Positions 1 through 11,218 of a DNA stretch of 64,000 bases are shown one piece after another; position 1 is the first letter of the stretch; each line of letters opens with the position of its first letter. The notes beneath the pieces are model-generated. The model had not been told where the DNA came from and searched no databases. It was given only the letters and a program-made list of their open reading frames with translations. The stretch spans positions 1,124,037 to 1,188,036 of the forward strand of contig VZRR01012414.1 of the NCBI GenBank assembly GCA_013398015.1, given 5' to 3'. Position numbers and translations under genes: made by a program. This DNA is from Oreocharis arfaki (Eukaryota > Chordata > Aves > Passeriformes > Paramythiidae).

Positions 1-29
<29 letters not shown>
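1..29. repeat. Poly-T at the window edge
   Basis: An unbroken run of 29 T opens the window. It may be the A-tail of a reverse-strand insertion, cut by the window boundary. Confidence 0.9.
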
Positions 30-31
<2 letters not shown>

Positions 32-2817
32 TTCTGGTGATTGGATATTGCCACTTAATGTATTACAATAATCAGATGCTGAAGAAGCCAGATGCTTTCA
101 CAGGCAGCAGCTATATCAACCAATCTCTTCCTGGACTGGGAGACAATTCCACAAACATAAGTAATTCCATGGATTCTTTTTTCCTGTATTATAAAGCCAG
201 TTGAGCCATTCAGTAAAATCTTAAACCTCAGAAATATACGCTTGGCTGTGTTAAGACAGTGAAAAGAAAATTCTGTATCTTCAGCATGACTGAAGTCACA
301 ATACCTGTCTATGAGGAAACTGTGTTTTTATTCTCATTAGAAGGATATCACCTGATAGTATAATTTAGCAGTAATAGTCTCCTGATGTGTTTCCAGATCC
401 AATGTTGAAAGGGTCTCAGTATAGGGTCTGGTTAAGATTATTATCCAGGCTGCATAGAAGACATCAGAAAAGCTTATAAATGACAAGTATGGCTCTGGAA
501 TCCATATGATTCATGTCCACTTCAGTGAAAATGAAAAGTGTTCAAATGCTGGCTTTGATTCATAAGCATTGCTTACAGTAAAAGTCTGAGTTGATGCTGA
601 AGACAACAGTATCATTTTAAATACCAACCAAAGAACATGTCATGACAATTCTTCATTTAATATTGCATTACCAATTGTTGAGGGAAACCTCTACCTATGG
701 AGAAAAACACTTGTTTTGCCTCAGATTCTCAGTGTAATCAAACAGTTTCCTCACTGATTTTCAGACAGCTCATATATGCCTTGGGAAGAGAGGAATAAAC
801 ATTTTCAGAGAAGTGACTCTTCATGTCATTGTTTTGGAAGGTCTCCTTTTAAAGAGCCATATACATTACTATTAGTTTTAATCAAGTACATCTATCTCAG
901 AGACAGTGGTGCTGAATATTTCAAAGGTATTGATGAATTTAAGTCAAATGCCCTCCATGAAGATTCAGGTTCCTGGCTCCAAAGAAGAAACTCTCCCCAA
1001 CCATCTGTTTTATCATGCTCTGAAGCAATTCTTATTCATTTACTTATATTTGCTTTGTATGAATGGAAACTTTGCCTAGATATTTGAGTCTGGAAATAGG
1101 ACTACCAAAACTTTAGACTTGAATGGTATTTCTTTTAATCTTCCTTTCATAGTTTTAGCTAAGTTTGTAGGCCTACTAAATAAGTTTCATAATAATATAG
1201 GCCGATTTCTAAGAAGTTATAATCACAGAGGGTGAGCCAAATCCAGAATTTTGCTGAAGTCATTCATTAGCAAAGATCTCTGAATTGCATCAGGATAACT
1301 GGAATGTTTATATCTATGATAGCCCTGCTTTACCAATCAATTACTTTTACAAGTGTCTCTGATACAGCATATATTAATTTAATTAAGAGATAGTGCAAAT
1401 CAAACAGGACATAGTCATGGGATAATAATCTCTTCTTTCTACATGAATCTAAGGCATTGGATTCATAAAATAAATAGTAAAGGCACACTACATTAATTTC
1501 CAGAGCGATATTTCTTGTTATGTGATCCTTATTATTTGGCTCTCATAAATTCTGCCGCACCAATGTTTTTATGTAAATCTGATCTTGAGCAACATCTAGG
1601 ATAATTTGATGCTTGCAAAGTATGAACTTAAACGGCATTATTTTGCTTAGGAAAAAGAAAAAAAAAAAAACAACAAGAAAAACAAAAGATAAAATGTTTG
1701 GCTTGAGAACTCTAAGTTCTCATGTTTTCCAAAAATCTATTTCCCATTTTTTCCCTAATTTTCTCCATTTCAGAAATTACTCACTTGGGTCATTTCTAGA
1801 TAATAGGTGTGGTCATAATTGAGCCATATCTCACTGATTCTGAACTCAGCTGGCTCTGACATACTTACTGAAATTTTCTGTGGCAGACACCATCATAATT
1901 CAATCTTTTCCCTAAACAGCTCTCTTTAACCCTCAATGTTATTCTGTTATTATTTCTACCATGTGAGCTTTATTTGATTCAGATTCTCCTTTTCAATGTC
2001 CAAATGTATAGTGAGAAGATAGCTGCTGCCTAAAATTTTAGTATATAATGACAAGTAGCAGGTCAACCGAACAGGTGACAGGAGGGGTTTGGATTTGGTT
2101 TGATTTGTTTTTTCCCACTTTCAAATTACTTCCCAGGATAAGAAATTGTCATGCAACTGCCATCATAAGATTCTCATATTCCAGCATAAAATGGATTCTT
2201 TTTCTGGGTCACATGCTGAGCCTTTTGGAACCCAGCTCTCAAGATGGTTAGATAGCTTCTAATTTCCAGTCTGAATTAATTCCTCATCAATGTACACTCA
2301 TTTGTTTTATGTCAGTTCTGTCCTTCATTGTAAATCAATTTTGCTCCTTTCTTGTGTTTACCCTGTGAGAGAACAATTAACTCTCTTCTCACACTCTTGA
2401 TTTTAGTGGCATTTATTCTTAATTTATACCCGGAAAAGAAAGATCTCCTGTAAAGTCTTTCAGGAATTTTGCCCTTATTTTAATAACAGTACAGAGTTCT
2501 CTAGAGTGATGGTAGATCACACCTGTAAAACATTTTAAAGCACGTTCCCAAAAGAGCTTGACTCATACAGATTATTTTGTCTCTTTTTGTTCTACTTACT
2601 GCTCTGTAGTGTCCCATGGCTTTATAAATCCCTGTAATTCCTCTCTTACCTGCCTTTATTTCTACCTTTTCTGGTCAGTCTATATGCTGTAGTATCCGTG
2701 TTCCACCTCGATTGTATAATATTCAGCTTTATGTCAAGAAATGGTAGCAGGGTGTCACAATAAAACAAGTAATGTCAGTTCATGAATAGTCAGTATATAC
2801 CTTAATTCTAATTAAAT

Positions 2818-2846
2818 GGGGTTTCTTTAAGAATAAAAGAAACCCC
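2818..2846. repeat. Perfect 11-bp hairpin
   Basis: ggggtttcttt (2818-2828) and its exact reverse complement (2836-2846) enclose a 7-nt loop. Confidence 0.9.
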
Positions 2847-3908
2847 AATGCAATTATTTGAGTCTGTTTTCTCTCTGTAGATGGAGAATACACAGGGGAA
2901 GGTAAAGTGTGGAATGAGGACAATCAGATTAATAAGTGAAGAAAGGTGACATTATGGGACTAACTCCTATGCAGAATGAGAGTTGCTACACAGATGGTGT
3001 TATTCTGCATTTGCTCAGCTTGCAGGTACACAGTAGCTCCTAATTACTCCTTGCACAAAATTCCTTCCAGGCTGTTCCCCTAGGGAGGACTTTCAAAGAC
3101 ACTTCCAGAGGGACTTTAATGTGTAAATCCCTTGACTGTTTTTAAATACTTGAAACACAATATGTGGCAAGAACTTTTGGAATAGAAGTCTTCTAAGATA
3201 GAGTATTTCTAAAAATTCCTTGTTTTTCTTGTGATTATTCTTCTGTACTCTAGCAGATTTGTGTAACTACTTGATATAGTTATGTGAAATGTGTGATTTC
3301 CTCCTATTTTTTTTAAGTTTTCTTTATTATTGTTCCTTGAAAACCATCTTATTCTTCTGATATTATATCACTTTAAAATGAATAAACATTGAAGAGTTAA
3401 TTAATGGAGCTATCATATTCCCTAAATACAAGAGGCCAAACAAATGACAAATCAATGTCTAAAGTACTTAAGATCTAACATGCAAAAAGCAGCATGTATC
3501 ATGAAAATAACTCTAGAATAATTTCAGACAGATTACCGTTCTGATAGAGAATATTATACATGAAAGAGATACATTTTAGAAATTGAGATAAATTAAGATA
3601 CTTCACCACTTAAAATCTAGATCAATAAAGAATAAGTATAATAGTTTCTCCTAATCTAAATAGACCAGAGCAGCTCAGTTTTCTGTTCTTGCAGCTTATC
3701 AGCCAGCTGCTGAGTTGATATTTTATGCTTTGGGGGATGCCTAGACAGGCAATAGAGAAATGCTGCAGTACGGTTATGAGAATGTCATTCCACCTTCTCT
3801 TCTGCTCCATTGTCCACTGTCAAATATCCTGAAGAGGAAATTGACCTTATGTTTTGGGGTATACCACAACACCTGAAAGGAGTATGCTTTCAGTCAGGTT
3901 ATACTTTC

Positions 3909-3932
3909 AGTATACTCACTCCTGAGTATACT
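3909..3932. repeat. Perfect 10-bp hairpin
   Basis: agtatactca (3909-3918) and tgagtatact (3923-3932) enclose ctcc. Partial copies of the same words (agtatgctttcag, atactttcag) lie just upstream, which hints at a small local duplication. Confidence 0.9.
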
Positions 3933-4908
3933 ACAGGAGTGCAACAGTAACCCCAAGGAATTGTTTGAAAAGTGTGGATTAGCTTCTCATTTCAGCTTCT
4001 CTGGTAAAGTGTGGAAGCAAATCAATTATCATCATGAGATTTAAACTAATCCACAGGAGTAAGATAGATATTTCTGCTCTGGATTTTCTCTGCCCAAGAA
4101 TTTTTTTTTAATCACCAAATTTAGCCCCAGAGTATTGTCAGAAAGGCTTTGGTTATAATTTAAGTCTCTGTGTGTGTGTGAAGAAATGCGAACTAAATGA
4201 CTAAGGCAAAATTAAGTTAAGAATAAAGTAAGAAATGTTATTTTCCTCCTACCTCCATACGTACAGTAGATTTAAACAACTGAAAAAATTCTGATTTAAT
4301 GTTAGCTCCTTCCAGCATTTGTGTTATTTAATTAAAATGCATTGATTAATAATATATGCATGACATACACAAGCATATACAATAAAAGTAGCTAAATAGG
4401 CTAATTGGGAACTTAGCTGTTACAATGACAAATGATTCCATCTCCTGCTTTTATTTCATGTATCATTATATATCAGTAGGGACTAATTTGTAAACTGCCT
4501 CCCAGGCTTTGATTGACACTGACTGGCTAGCTGTAGCTGCCTTAATGATAGACATTCGCAATAGTCTCAGGGGTAAAAAGATCAGTATTGTGCAGCTTCT
4601 GAAATAGCTCATTTGCACATGTTTGAGTCTGTGAAGAATACTGTTACAGGCATGGAACATAATGTGGATTGACATTCTCTTCCCAAGTCATGTCATATGA
4701 CAAAAGGATTCATTTTGTCAGAAGTATTAAACCTCATTACTTTTAAAGGCATTATCTTCAGACACAGGTTCTTCAATTAACAGGTTTGATTTGTCAGTGC
4801 AATTATTACAATTGGTTTGCTATGCAAAATCTGCGTCTTTCTGAATTCATCCCATACAGAGATTGTTAAGCCAGTATTATACTGACTGTGTCAAGCTGTT
4901 CTTTTCCT

Positions 4909-4985
4909 CAAAACAAACAAATGAACAAACAAACAAAACCCAACTGAAACCCAGAAAAAAACCAAACAAAAATACAAACAAAACT
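4909..4985. repeat. AAAC-rich simple repeat
   Basis: Irregular (AAAC)n and related A/C-rich sequence. The reverse-strand frame through it is an artefact. Confidence 0.8.
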
Positions 4986-5851
4986 GTCTGCAAAGGACTG
5001 TCATAAATTCATGTCTGACACACACAGGTCTGATGAGTGTGGGACAAAAAATTACTGCAGCTAGTAGATTAAAAAAAAATCTAAGAGGACAGGATATTCC
5101 CACCAGCATACCAAGTTTCTTTACCAAAAGAAGTGAGATCTGCTCCCCAGAACCCCACATCCAAGTGCTTTGGGGTTCCATTGTAACACTCAAAACTTTC
5201 AGAATGAGTTGTGAAAAATGCCCTGAATATACCATGCTAGAATGAGACAACTAAGTGCAGATGCCAGCTTCATAGTATGAGCTAAAGCACTAATACCATC
5301 ACCTCTTCCCTCACATGTGTTTTTATCTCCATTTTCTTTTTCTGCCTTTTTTTTCCTTCCTTTTTCTTTTGTTCTTCTGTATTAAAAACAGCCTGTTTTT
5401 GCCAGCTACAGCTTCATCTCATAGAGGCTGCTGAAGAAATATCCTACTGCTGATGGAGGTTTTATCAACCCCACACAGAGACTATCTAGTAGCAAATACT
5501 TTGTCCTTTTCTGGCTGACAAAAGGAACTTCATCAGGCAGCACAGCTGTGAACAGAAAAGGGCTTCTGTCTGGTGGGGGGATGAATGTTGTAGATTAGCT
5601 CAGGCAACCTCTCAGCTTTCTGTGTATCCAAGTGTGCTAATGATTTTGTGGAGCCTTCCTATTACAGAGGGTTCACATCAGCTTTCTGAAGGCTGGATCA
5701 GAATTGCATGATCAGAATTGCATTCACCTCTCCTCATTATGGGCAAATAAACTTACATACCCTCAGACACCTTGCCAAAAACAAATAGGGAAAGGAAGCC
5801 CTAGTGAAAGCTTTGAATCTTGCCCTGGATTATGCAAGTCCAAAGCAGGAA

Positions 5852-5881
5852 TAGCCAAAAGGAGATTAGCCAAAAGGAGAA
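5852..5881. repeat. 15-bp tandem duplication
   Basis: tagccaaaaggagat is followed directly by tagccaaaaggagaa. Confidence 0.85.
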
Positions 5882-6758
5882 CATGCCCTTCATCATAGGT
5901 TAAAAAGCAGTTGCAATCTAAATCTAGTCTATAATTCAAAAGTGAAGCTCAGAAACAAAATCAGCATTTTCCTTTTTTTTCTGCTGCTCTTTTTATCTTC
6001 CCTTTGTTTCTGTTTATCTTCTTTTGTTCTGAAGGACACAGACTGCAACAACAACCTCATTTTAAATTGCTCTTCTTTTTTTTTCTCTATCCCAAATGGA
6101 CAGCTATTACCATCCAGAGGCTATGATATAAGAAGTCTATTTCTAAAAGCTTTAGAGAAAAAGAAGAGAATAATAGGAAAAATGTTGTTTAAAATGAGTC
6201 TTGTTTAGTTCCTTATATGTCATAAAGCTTAACTGTTTTCTCTGGTGATTTCTGTATGTTTAATAAAAGTTGAAAGGATTTTGGATAGTGTTTATTATCA
6301 TGACACTCAAATTCTGAACTTTACTTAGATGTTCACGGTATTATAAAGCAAGTGTTATGAGAACAACTTTGTAAAGCCCAGACAACCTATTCCATCTGAA
6401 TTAATGCAGCACCACTATATTTTTCTAGGTTTTCTATTAGCACCTTTCCTTGTACTGTACAAGCTCCTAAATACATTTTTAGGAAAAAAAAAAGCCATTA
6501 AATTACTTTAATAACATGATGGATAAAAATTAACCTTATAAAATGAGTATTTTAAGATTTTCAAATTGTAATCCCCTCTCTGCTTTCAGAATTCTATAAA
6601 TATGTCTCTTCCCTCATCTATTCATTATAAGATTTAAAATTAATTCCTCTTTAAAAAAATACAGTGGTTTCAATCCCTCTGTCTGCATTTCTTTGTCCAC
6701 CATAGAAGAAAGGGTTTACCTTAACTAGATGTGTATGTATTTTGTTCACACATCAACT

Positions 6759-6791
6759 TTTTATCTCCAGAACCAATTTCTGGAGATAAAA
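6759..6791. repeat. Perfect 14-bp hairpin
   Basis: ttttatctccagaa (6759-6772) pairs fully with 6778-6791 across the loop ccaat. It lies about 70 bp before the ERV LTR. Confidence 0.92.
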
Positions 6792-6861
6792 TGGTGATTT
6801 TAGGGAAGTTTCATTATTTGAAGACACGTTTCTAATATAAATCAAGCTCAGTTTTGCTCAG

Positions 6862-7268
6862 TGTCCTGGCCCTGGACAAGACAGGGTTAATTTTTGCCAC
6901 AGCCAGGACACAGAAGTTGTTCATTGTCACCTCATGTCATTACTCTTTTTTGGGGGTAGCGTGGCAGTGGTTCAGGTCTTGCAGATTCTCAGGTGGTGAG
7001 CTTTCTTTCGCATGTGAATCATTCCCTTTTCCTTTCTTGTACACACTTTCATTAATATTGTTGATGTTACTATTTGTTTCTTATTTCATTGCTGTTCCCA
7101 GTATATTGTTCTTATCTCAACCCATGACCTTACTTTTTTTGCCTTCAAATGTCCTTTCCATCCCAACACGGGGGAAAGGAGGGAGAGGGGGGAGTGAGAA
7201 AATTGCACATGGTTTGGAGTGTTTTAGTGAGGTCACTAAATTGGGAACACCAGTTGTAAACCATGACA
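6862..7268 (+). mobile_element. LTR of a degraded avian ERV
   Basis: The segment starts with TGTCCTGG and ends with aaaccatgaca, the TG...CA ends of a common avian ERV LTR. Its right half (about 7035-7268) recurs in diverged form at about 8697-8936: both copies contain cacatggtttgga and aaattgggaacacc. A TGGCACCCAA motif follows at 7277-7286 and resembles a decayed tRNA primer-binding site, which suggests the 5' LTR. Purine-rich G runs lie at 7170-7195. The open frames here are not genes. Confidence 0.7.
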
Positions 7269-7628
7269 GCCTTATTTGGCACCCAATATAAAGCATAAAG
7301 GGTTTAGATAACAATAGGATTTCCCAGAGGGGGTTGGAGAAATATTTGATCTAAGCATTTGTTGTGTTACCACCAGACACACTGGTCACACGGCTGTGGT
7401 ACGTAACCCTGTATATATTTCCGTATACACAGCATGTGTCCAAAGCTGGGCTCTTTTTCAGAGCCGGGAGAGGGATCAGCATTGCTTTGCTGCTGTATTA
7501 TGTCATATCAGCTTATGACATGAGAACATCAAGGCCAATGAGGATTGTTTGGGATGTGTATTCAGTGCTGATCTCCTCCTCTTACTTCGGGTGCTACCTT
7601 TGGGACACCATTAACAACCAAATCCAGT
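7269..7628 (+). mobile_element. Internal remnant of the degraded ERV, left part
   Basis: The stretch lies between the LTR at 6862 and the LTR inserted at 7629. It starts with a primer-binding-site-like motif. An open frame at 7364-7633 runs into the inserted LTR, but I see no retroviral motif in it. It is assigned to the ERV by position only. Confidence 0.45.
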
Positions 7629-8302
7629 TGTAAGAGATGGTCTGAAGAGCCTTCATCTGTCTCACTTTCATCTAGGACTGAGACCGAATCCCCTCCCACC
7701 TCAAGGAGGGGAAAAGGACTTTACACAAAGCTTGGGCCTGGCTGAGGTGGGAGACCTGCCAAGTATTGTGTGCAGGTGTGCCCGCTGGGGACTGGTATAA
7801 GCCACCTAGGATCACATCGATCTCGCTGCCAAAGGTGGCGAGGACGGCACTGAAGCGAAAGGAATGGCTTGTTCTGTACACACACCTGCCCCTGCTCACT
7901 TGCTTTGCACCAGTTTCCCCAAACAATGGGGCTGGTTTCCCCCAACAATGTGTCTGATTTCCCCAACTCTTGGCCAGTTGCCCCTCGCTCTCGAAAAGAC
8001 TATAAAGAGACTTTCTGAGAAGACCCCTTTTGGGATCTCCCCCCGGAAGAAGACGGATCCATTGCCGGACAATCAAGAGGATTCCGCCTCCCCGTTGGTA
8101 GCTATAACCCCACCTCACATCTTTTTCTCGCTATCCTTTGTTTCCTATATCTCTCCCTCTCTATCGCAATACCAGTGCATAGGCACAATAAACACATTGT
8201 CCTGATTTGAACTAAAAAATACATTTCCCTGTTTCTTTTGTGCTCTGAGATCCCGGTTAACGAACCATCACGATACTCGCTTTGTGTGAGTGGATCGTGA
8301 CA
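7629..8302 (+). mobile_element. Solo LTR nested in the older ERV, with CCAGT target duplication
   Basis: This 674-bp element begins TGTAAGAG and ends GATCGTGACA. It is flanked directly by CCAGT at 7624-7628 and at 8303-8307, so both edges are exact. Inside it, a TATA-like actataaag lies near 8000 and an AATAAA signal near 8188, in the order expected for U3-R-U5. It is GC-richer than its surroundings and still has recognisable ends, which points to a younger age than the ERV it interrupts. No internal viral region is attached. It most likely arose by recombination between the two LTRs of a full provirus. The many overlapping open frames here are by-products. Confidence 0.85.
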
Positions 8303-8696
8303 CCAGTCTATGGAGAGAACAGGGGAGGATGGTTTTCCCTGGCTCTTTCCACCCTTTTTCACCTTCAGACATTTCACAGCAGCTTTTGAGAGTTCTGAAT
8401 TTCCTGTGGATTTTAAGGAAAGCATGCTGTTGTCGCTGTCTCCTATATGTTCTCAATATGGTCTGGACAAGATTTAGAGTCAGTACAGTCAACACCATGT
8501 TTAGATTCACTACGGAGACTTCCAGGAAGGTAATTCAGAGATCTGCCCCAAGGGTGGATAGTCATGAGTGGCATGAAAAATGGGAGAAAATGGCCCAGCT
8601 TTCGAAGGATTATTCTGCTCCAATGCTTTGGAAGTGCACCCCTGGGCAACTGCAGAACTCTGATTAAGTGACAGAATATTTGCAAGGAGAGTGCTG
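8303..8696 (+). mobile_element. Internal remnant of the degraded ERV, right part
   Basis: This is the continuation of the interrupted ERV after the nested LTR. A frame at 8290-8667 carries a stretch (about 8555-8665) whose composition suggests decayed viral internal coding sequence, and it ends just before the second LTR-like segment. It is broken and too short to name. Assignment rests on its position between two related LTR segments. Confidence 0.5.
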
Positions 8697-8936
8697 TACT
8701 TTTCTTGCATGCCCTTGTATTAATACTGCTGCTGTTACTGCTTGGTTTTTATTTCTCTACTGTTTCCAGTAAATCATTCTTACCTCAACCCATAATCTCT
8801 GCCTTTTGTGTCTTCAATTCTTCTCTCCAGCAGCTGCAGAGGGAGAGCAAGGAGTAATGAGCCAATGGCACATGGTTTGGAATGTTTCAGTAGGAGCACC
8901 AAATTGGGAACACCAATCCTAAACTAAAACACTTGG
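8697..8936 (+). mobile_element. Partial second LTR of the degraded ERV
   Basis: The segment matches the right half of the LTR at 6862-7268 at about the same spacing. Shared blocks include ctcaaccca, cacatggtttgga and aaattgggaacacc. The left part of the LTR is missing or unrecognisable, and the right end (near aaactaaaaca) is blurred. It is probably the 3' LTR of the same insertion. Confidence 0.6.
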
Positions 8937-10346
8937 AAAGATTAACCACTAGAAGAATGTATAAAGAAAGATATACTCTGGAACACATGGAGATGTTTCC
9001 TTTCGTAAGAATTATTTGTGACTCAATTAACTTTTCACTGTTTTTTTAATGGTGTATTTAGACTCAAAAAGTTAAATTTCAATGAGAAGCCTTCCCATCT
9101 GCAGATAACCTCCAGAAGTTGCTTCCAGCAGAACAACAGGGTCTCCAAAACAAGTTCTTGCTCAGCTTATTCCCAGGGGAAGAAAATTCCAAAATGGTGT
9201 ATGGTGTAACCTGAATATTTCTGATGGTTTTTAAAATACGAAAGGCAAGGTCTGGTCATTTTGTCCACAGTTAGATGAATATTAAAATACTTGGTGCAAA
9301 TTGTCGTGTTACATAAGACATGAAAATTGAAAACTTCCTGTGTTATTCCTGGTTATCCCAGTCTGCTCTTTACTGCTTAAATCACTGAAAATCTTTATCT
9401 CATACATCATGGGAGAGTCCCTCAATCACTGATTTTCTGGAAAAGAGTTGACAACCACAAATGCTTTTTTACAAACCAGCCCTTTATTTACTTGTCTTCT
9501 ATATAAATTAACAAGACGAAGTCTATTACTCTGCTGTTAATAACGAACATAATCCATAATAAATATTTATTATTATTTTATGTGAAGTGATTTTTTAAAT
9601 TTTTGATTTCATGAATTCTAATTTTAATTTCTTGCATTCATTTTCTGCACAGCTGAAGTGCAAAAAAACTCCCTTATTTCCCAGCTATCACTTTACCATC
9701 CTTTGCCATCCTAACAGAGCAACACAGTAAGCATATAGAGAGGAAGATACTGACAGCCATGTAAACATTAAGAGAGCAATCAGAATTAAAATATAAGTGC
9801 TCTAATTTACTTTCTGGAGTTCCATTTATGGGAATAGATTACAGAGAACAACAATTCAAACCATGAACTCGAAAAATGCTCATTTTGTAATGCAACTGCG
9901 TTAAGTGTGAATTTATTCATCACATAAGTATTTACAGGAGTAAAATGGCTCATTTGAGGGCAATAAGAAGGCTTGGGGAGAATACCTTGGCAAAAGCTAT
10001 CAACACTCTGAATGCTTTTAAGTGTTAGGATAACAGAAAACTTCAAAGTTTGCCAAACATTTTCAGGAGAAAAGGAAGTCTACTCGGAGAGAGATACATT
10101 AATAAAATGAATGGATACATTTAGACATCTGAAGACTGGTTACTCATAAGAGAAGACTTATGCTCCCAAACTTCACTAATCAGGTGTATCAAAACTTAAA
10201 GGATTGTTTAAACAAAATTTAAAGGTTTTCTCAATGCCAGATAAATTAATGTGCCAGGCCATGATGTCTCATAGGAATGGTTTCAAAGGCGTGGAAGGTT
10301 TTAAAGTCAATGTAACAGACACATAAAACACTTAAATCTCTTAAAC
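8937..10346. other. No gene recognised; possible 3' untranslated region on the - strand
   Basis: If the terminal exon at 10391 is real, its untranslated part would run left through this stretch to an AATAAA at 9571-9566 or 9488-9483 (- strand). Nothing else is seen. Confidence 0.35.
9556..9573. repeat. 18-bp AT palindrome with AATAAA on both strands
   Basis: ataataaatatttattat is a perfect palindrome with no loop. It contains AATAAA reading in each direction. The - strand copy could serve the candidate gene ending at 10347. Confidence 0.85.
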
Positions 10347-10391
10347 TCATCTTAAGTGTAAGGTTTTAACATCCAACAGGAAGCGACTTCT
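10347..10391 (-). CDS. Candidate terminal coding exon of the same - strand gene
   Basis: Read on the - strand, the tract ttcttacttgttctttcag is a very good acceptor. It is followed in phase 0 by RSRFLLDVKTLHLR and a TGA stop. This would be a short basic tail right after the membrane span of the previous exon, the usual layout of a tail-anchored or type I protein. The untranslated part would continue leftwards. Possible polyadenylation signals on this strand lie at 9571-9566 and 9488-9483, the latter followed by a GT-rich stretch. A competing acceptor near 3828 would add only two residues before a stop. The nearer acceptor is preferred. Confidence 0.35.
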   Translation of the reverse strand, partial: RSRFLLDVKTLHLR

Positions 10392-10823
10392 CTGAAAGAA
10401 CAAGTAAGAAATATTTGGTCTCCTAGCTATTGAGACAACAAAGCCCTGATGAAAACTGAAATCTAGCAAACAAGCTACAGAGTGTAGTGCAATGGGTGTT
10501 ACAATGACCACTTCTTGGAAAAGGAGTATTAACCCCTCATATGAAAATGCTGAACCCTAGTCCTAATAGGAAAATGTGTTCCCCGTTTTATCATCTCGTG
10601 CTCATAGAGTCACTGCAGAAAATTCAAATGGATTATTTGCTGGTTATTCCTTGAGAAAGAGGAAAGGATAGGGAAAAAAACAGTCTAAGAGTGACAGCAG
10701 GAGGCTGCAGTCATTAGTGGAAGGAAGAAGAGATGGCAGCAGCTTTGGGCAGCAGCTTTTAGCATCGAAGAGGCTGCACTGCATGTCAGGGACTTGGATA
10801 TCTGGAACTTGGCCGTAACTAAC

Positions 10824-10890
10824 CTGAGGCAGCAGCAACACCAGTAGGGAAAACCACCAAAGAGCAAACATGAACTTGAGGCAATTTTCA
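10824..10890 (-). CDS. Candidate internal exon B of the same - strand gene, membrane span
   Basis: This 67-nt segment has the strong acceptor ctctctttttcttacag and the near-consensus donor CAG|GTTAGT. In the frame carried over from exon A it reads ENCL and then KFMFALWWFSLLVLLLPQ, a hydrophobic stretch of about 17 residues that would span a membrane. It exits in phase 0. If the ATG inside it were the true start, the same stretch could be a signal peptide. Against that, the frame is open upstream through two well-formed exons. No family is recognised. Confidence 0.45.
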
Positions 10891-11119
10891 CTGTAAGAAA
10901 AAGAGAGAATTAAATATGTACTGCAAATAACCTGATAATACTGAGACTCTTTGTGGCAAGCAGTGTGCACAGCAAAGATAGGAGTACATATTCAGCAGCT
11001 CATGAACATGAAATACAGAAGGCAGTGAGTAGGACGTATGTGATGAGAGCCAGAATCTAAGTCCAAAGCAGGAGATGAAGAATAGAAAGCAAAAAGGTAA
11101 GTTTTTTACACTTACGCAC

Positions 11120-11218
11120 CTTTGTTGTAGCTGATCCAAAAAAGCCTTCACTAAATGCTGAAACAGTTGCATTAATTCTCCATGCTCCCCACTGACAGTG
11201 GAGGTTAAATCCAGAAAG
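11120..11218 (-). CDS. Candidate internal exon A of the same - strand gene
   Basis: This 99-nt segment has the acceptor ttctctgtgttcaatcag and the donor CAAAG|GTGCGTAAGT. Its frame follows from the exon at 13519 and gives FLDLTSTVSGEH and then GELMQLFQHLVKAFLDQ. The second part has hydrophobic residues spaced as in an amphipathic helix or short coiled coil. It ends in two bases (AG) that pair with the T opening the next segment to make a serine codon. Another frame of this segment is open too, but it meets TGA immediately after the splice. The region sits 2.3 kb from its upstream partner and 229 bp from the next. It may be a helix leading into the membrane span encoded by the following exon. 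Confidence 0.45.

Larger units (their letters stand above)
30..6861. other. No gene recognised
   Basis: AT-rich sequence with three hairpins and small simple repeats (listed separately). Open frames are short and lack coding character. A possible - strand acceptor near 3828 (ggtcaatttcctcttcag) is the only splice-like signal I noted. Confidence 0.6.

Noticed and set aside
286..310. atgactgaagtcaca, resembling the triadin N-terminus, as TRDN exon 1
   Set aside because: No splice donor follows at the expected point and the frame departs after five codons. The site at 34269 has the full motif, donor and phase.
7672..8205. Overlapping open frames of up to 148 codons on both strands
   Set aside because: They lie entirely within the solo LTR at 7629-8302 and overlap each other. 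LTRs of this kind do not code.
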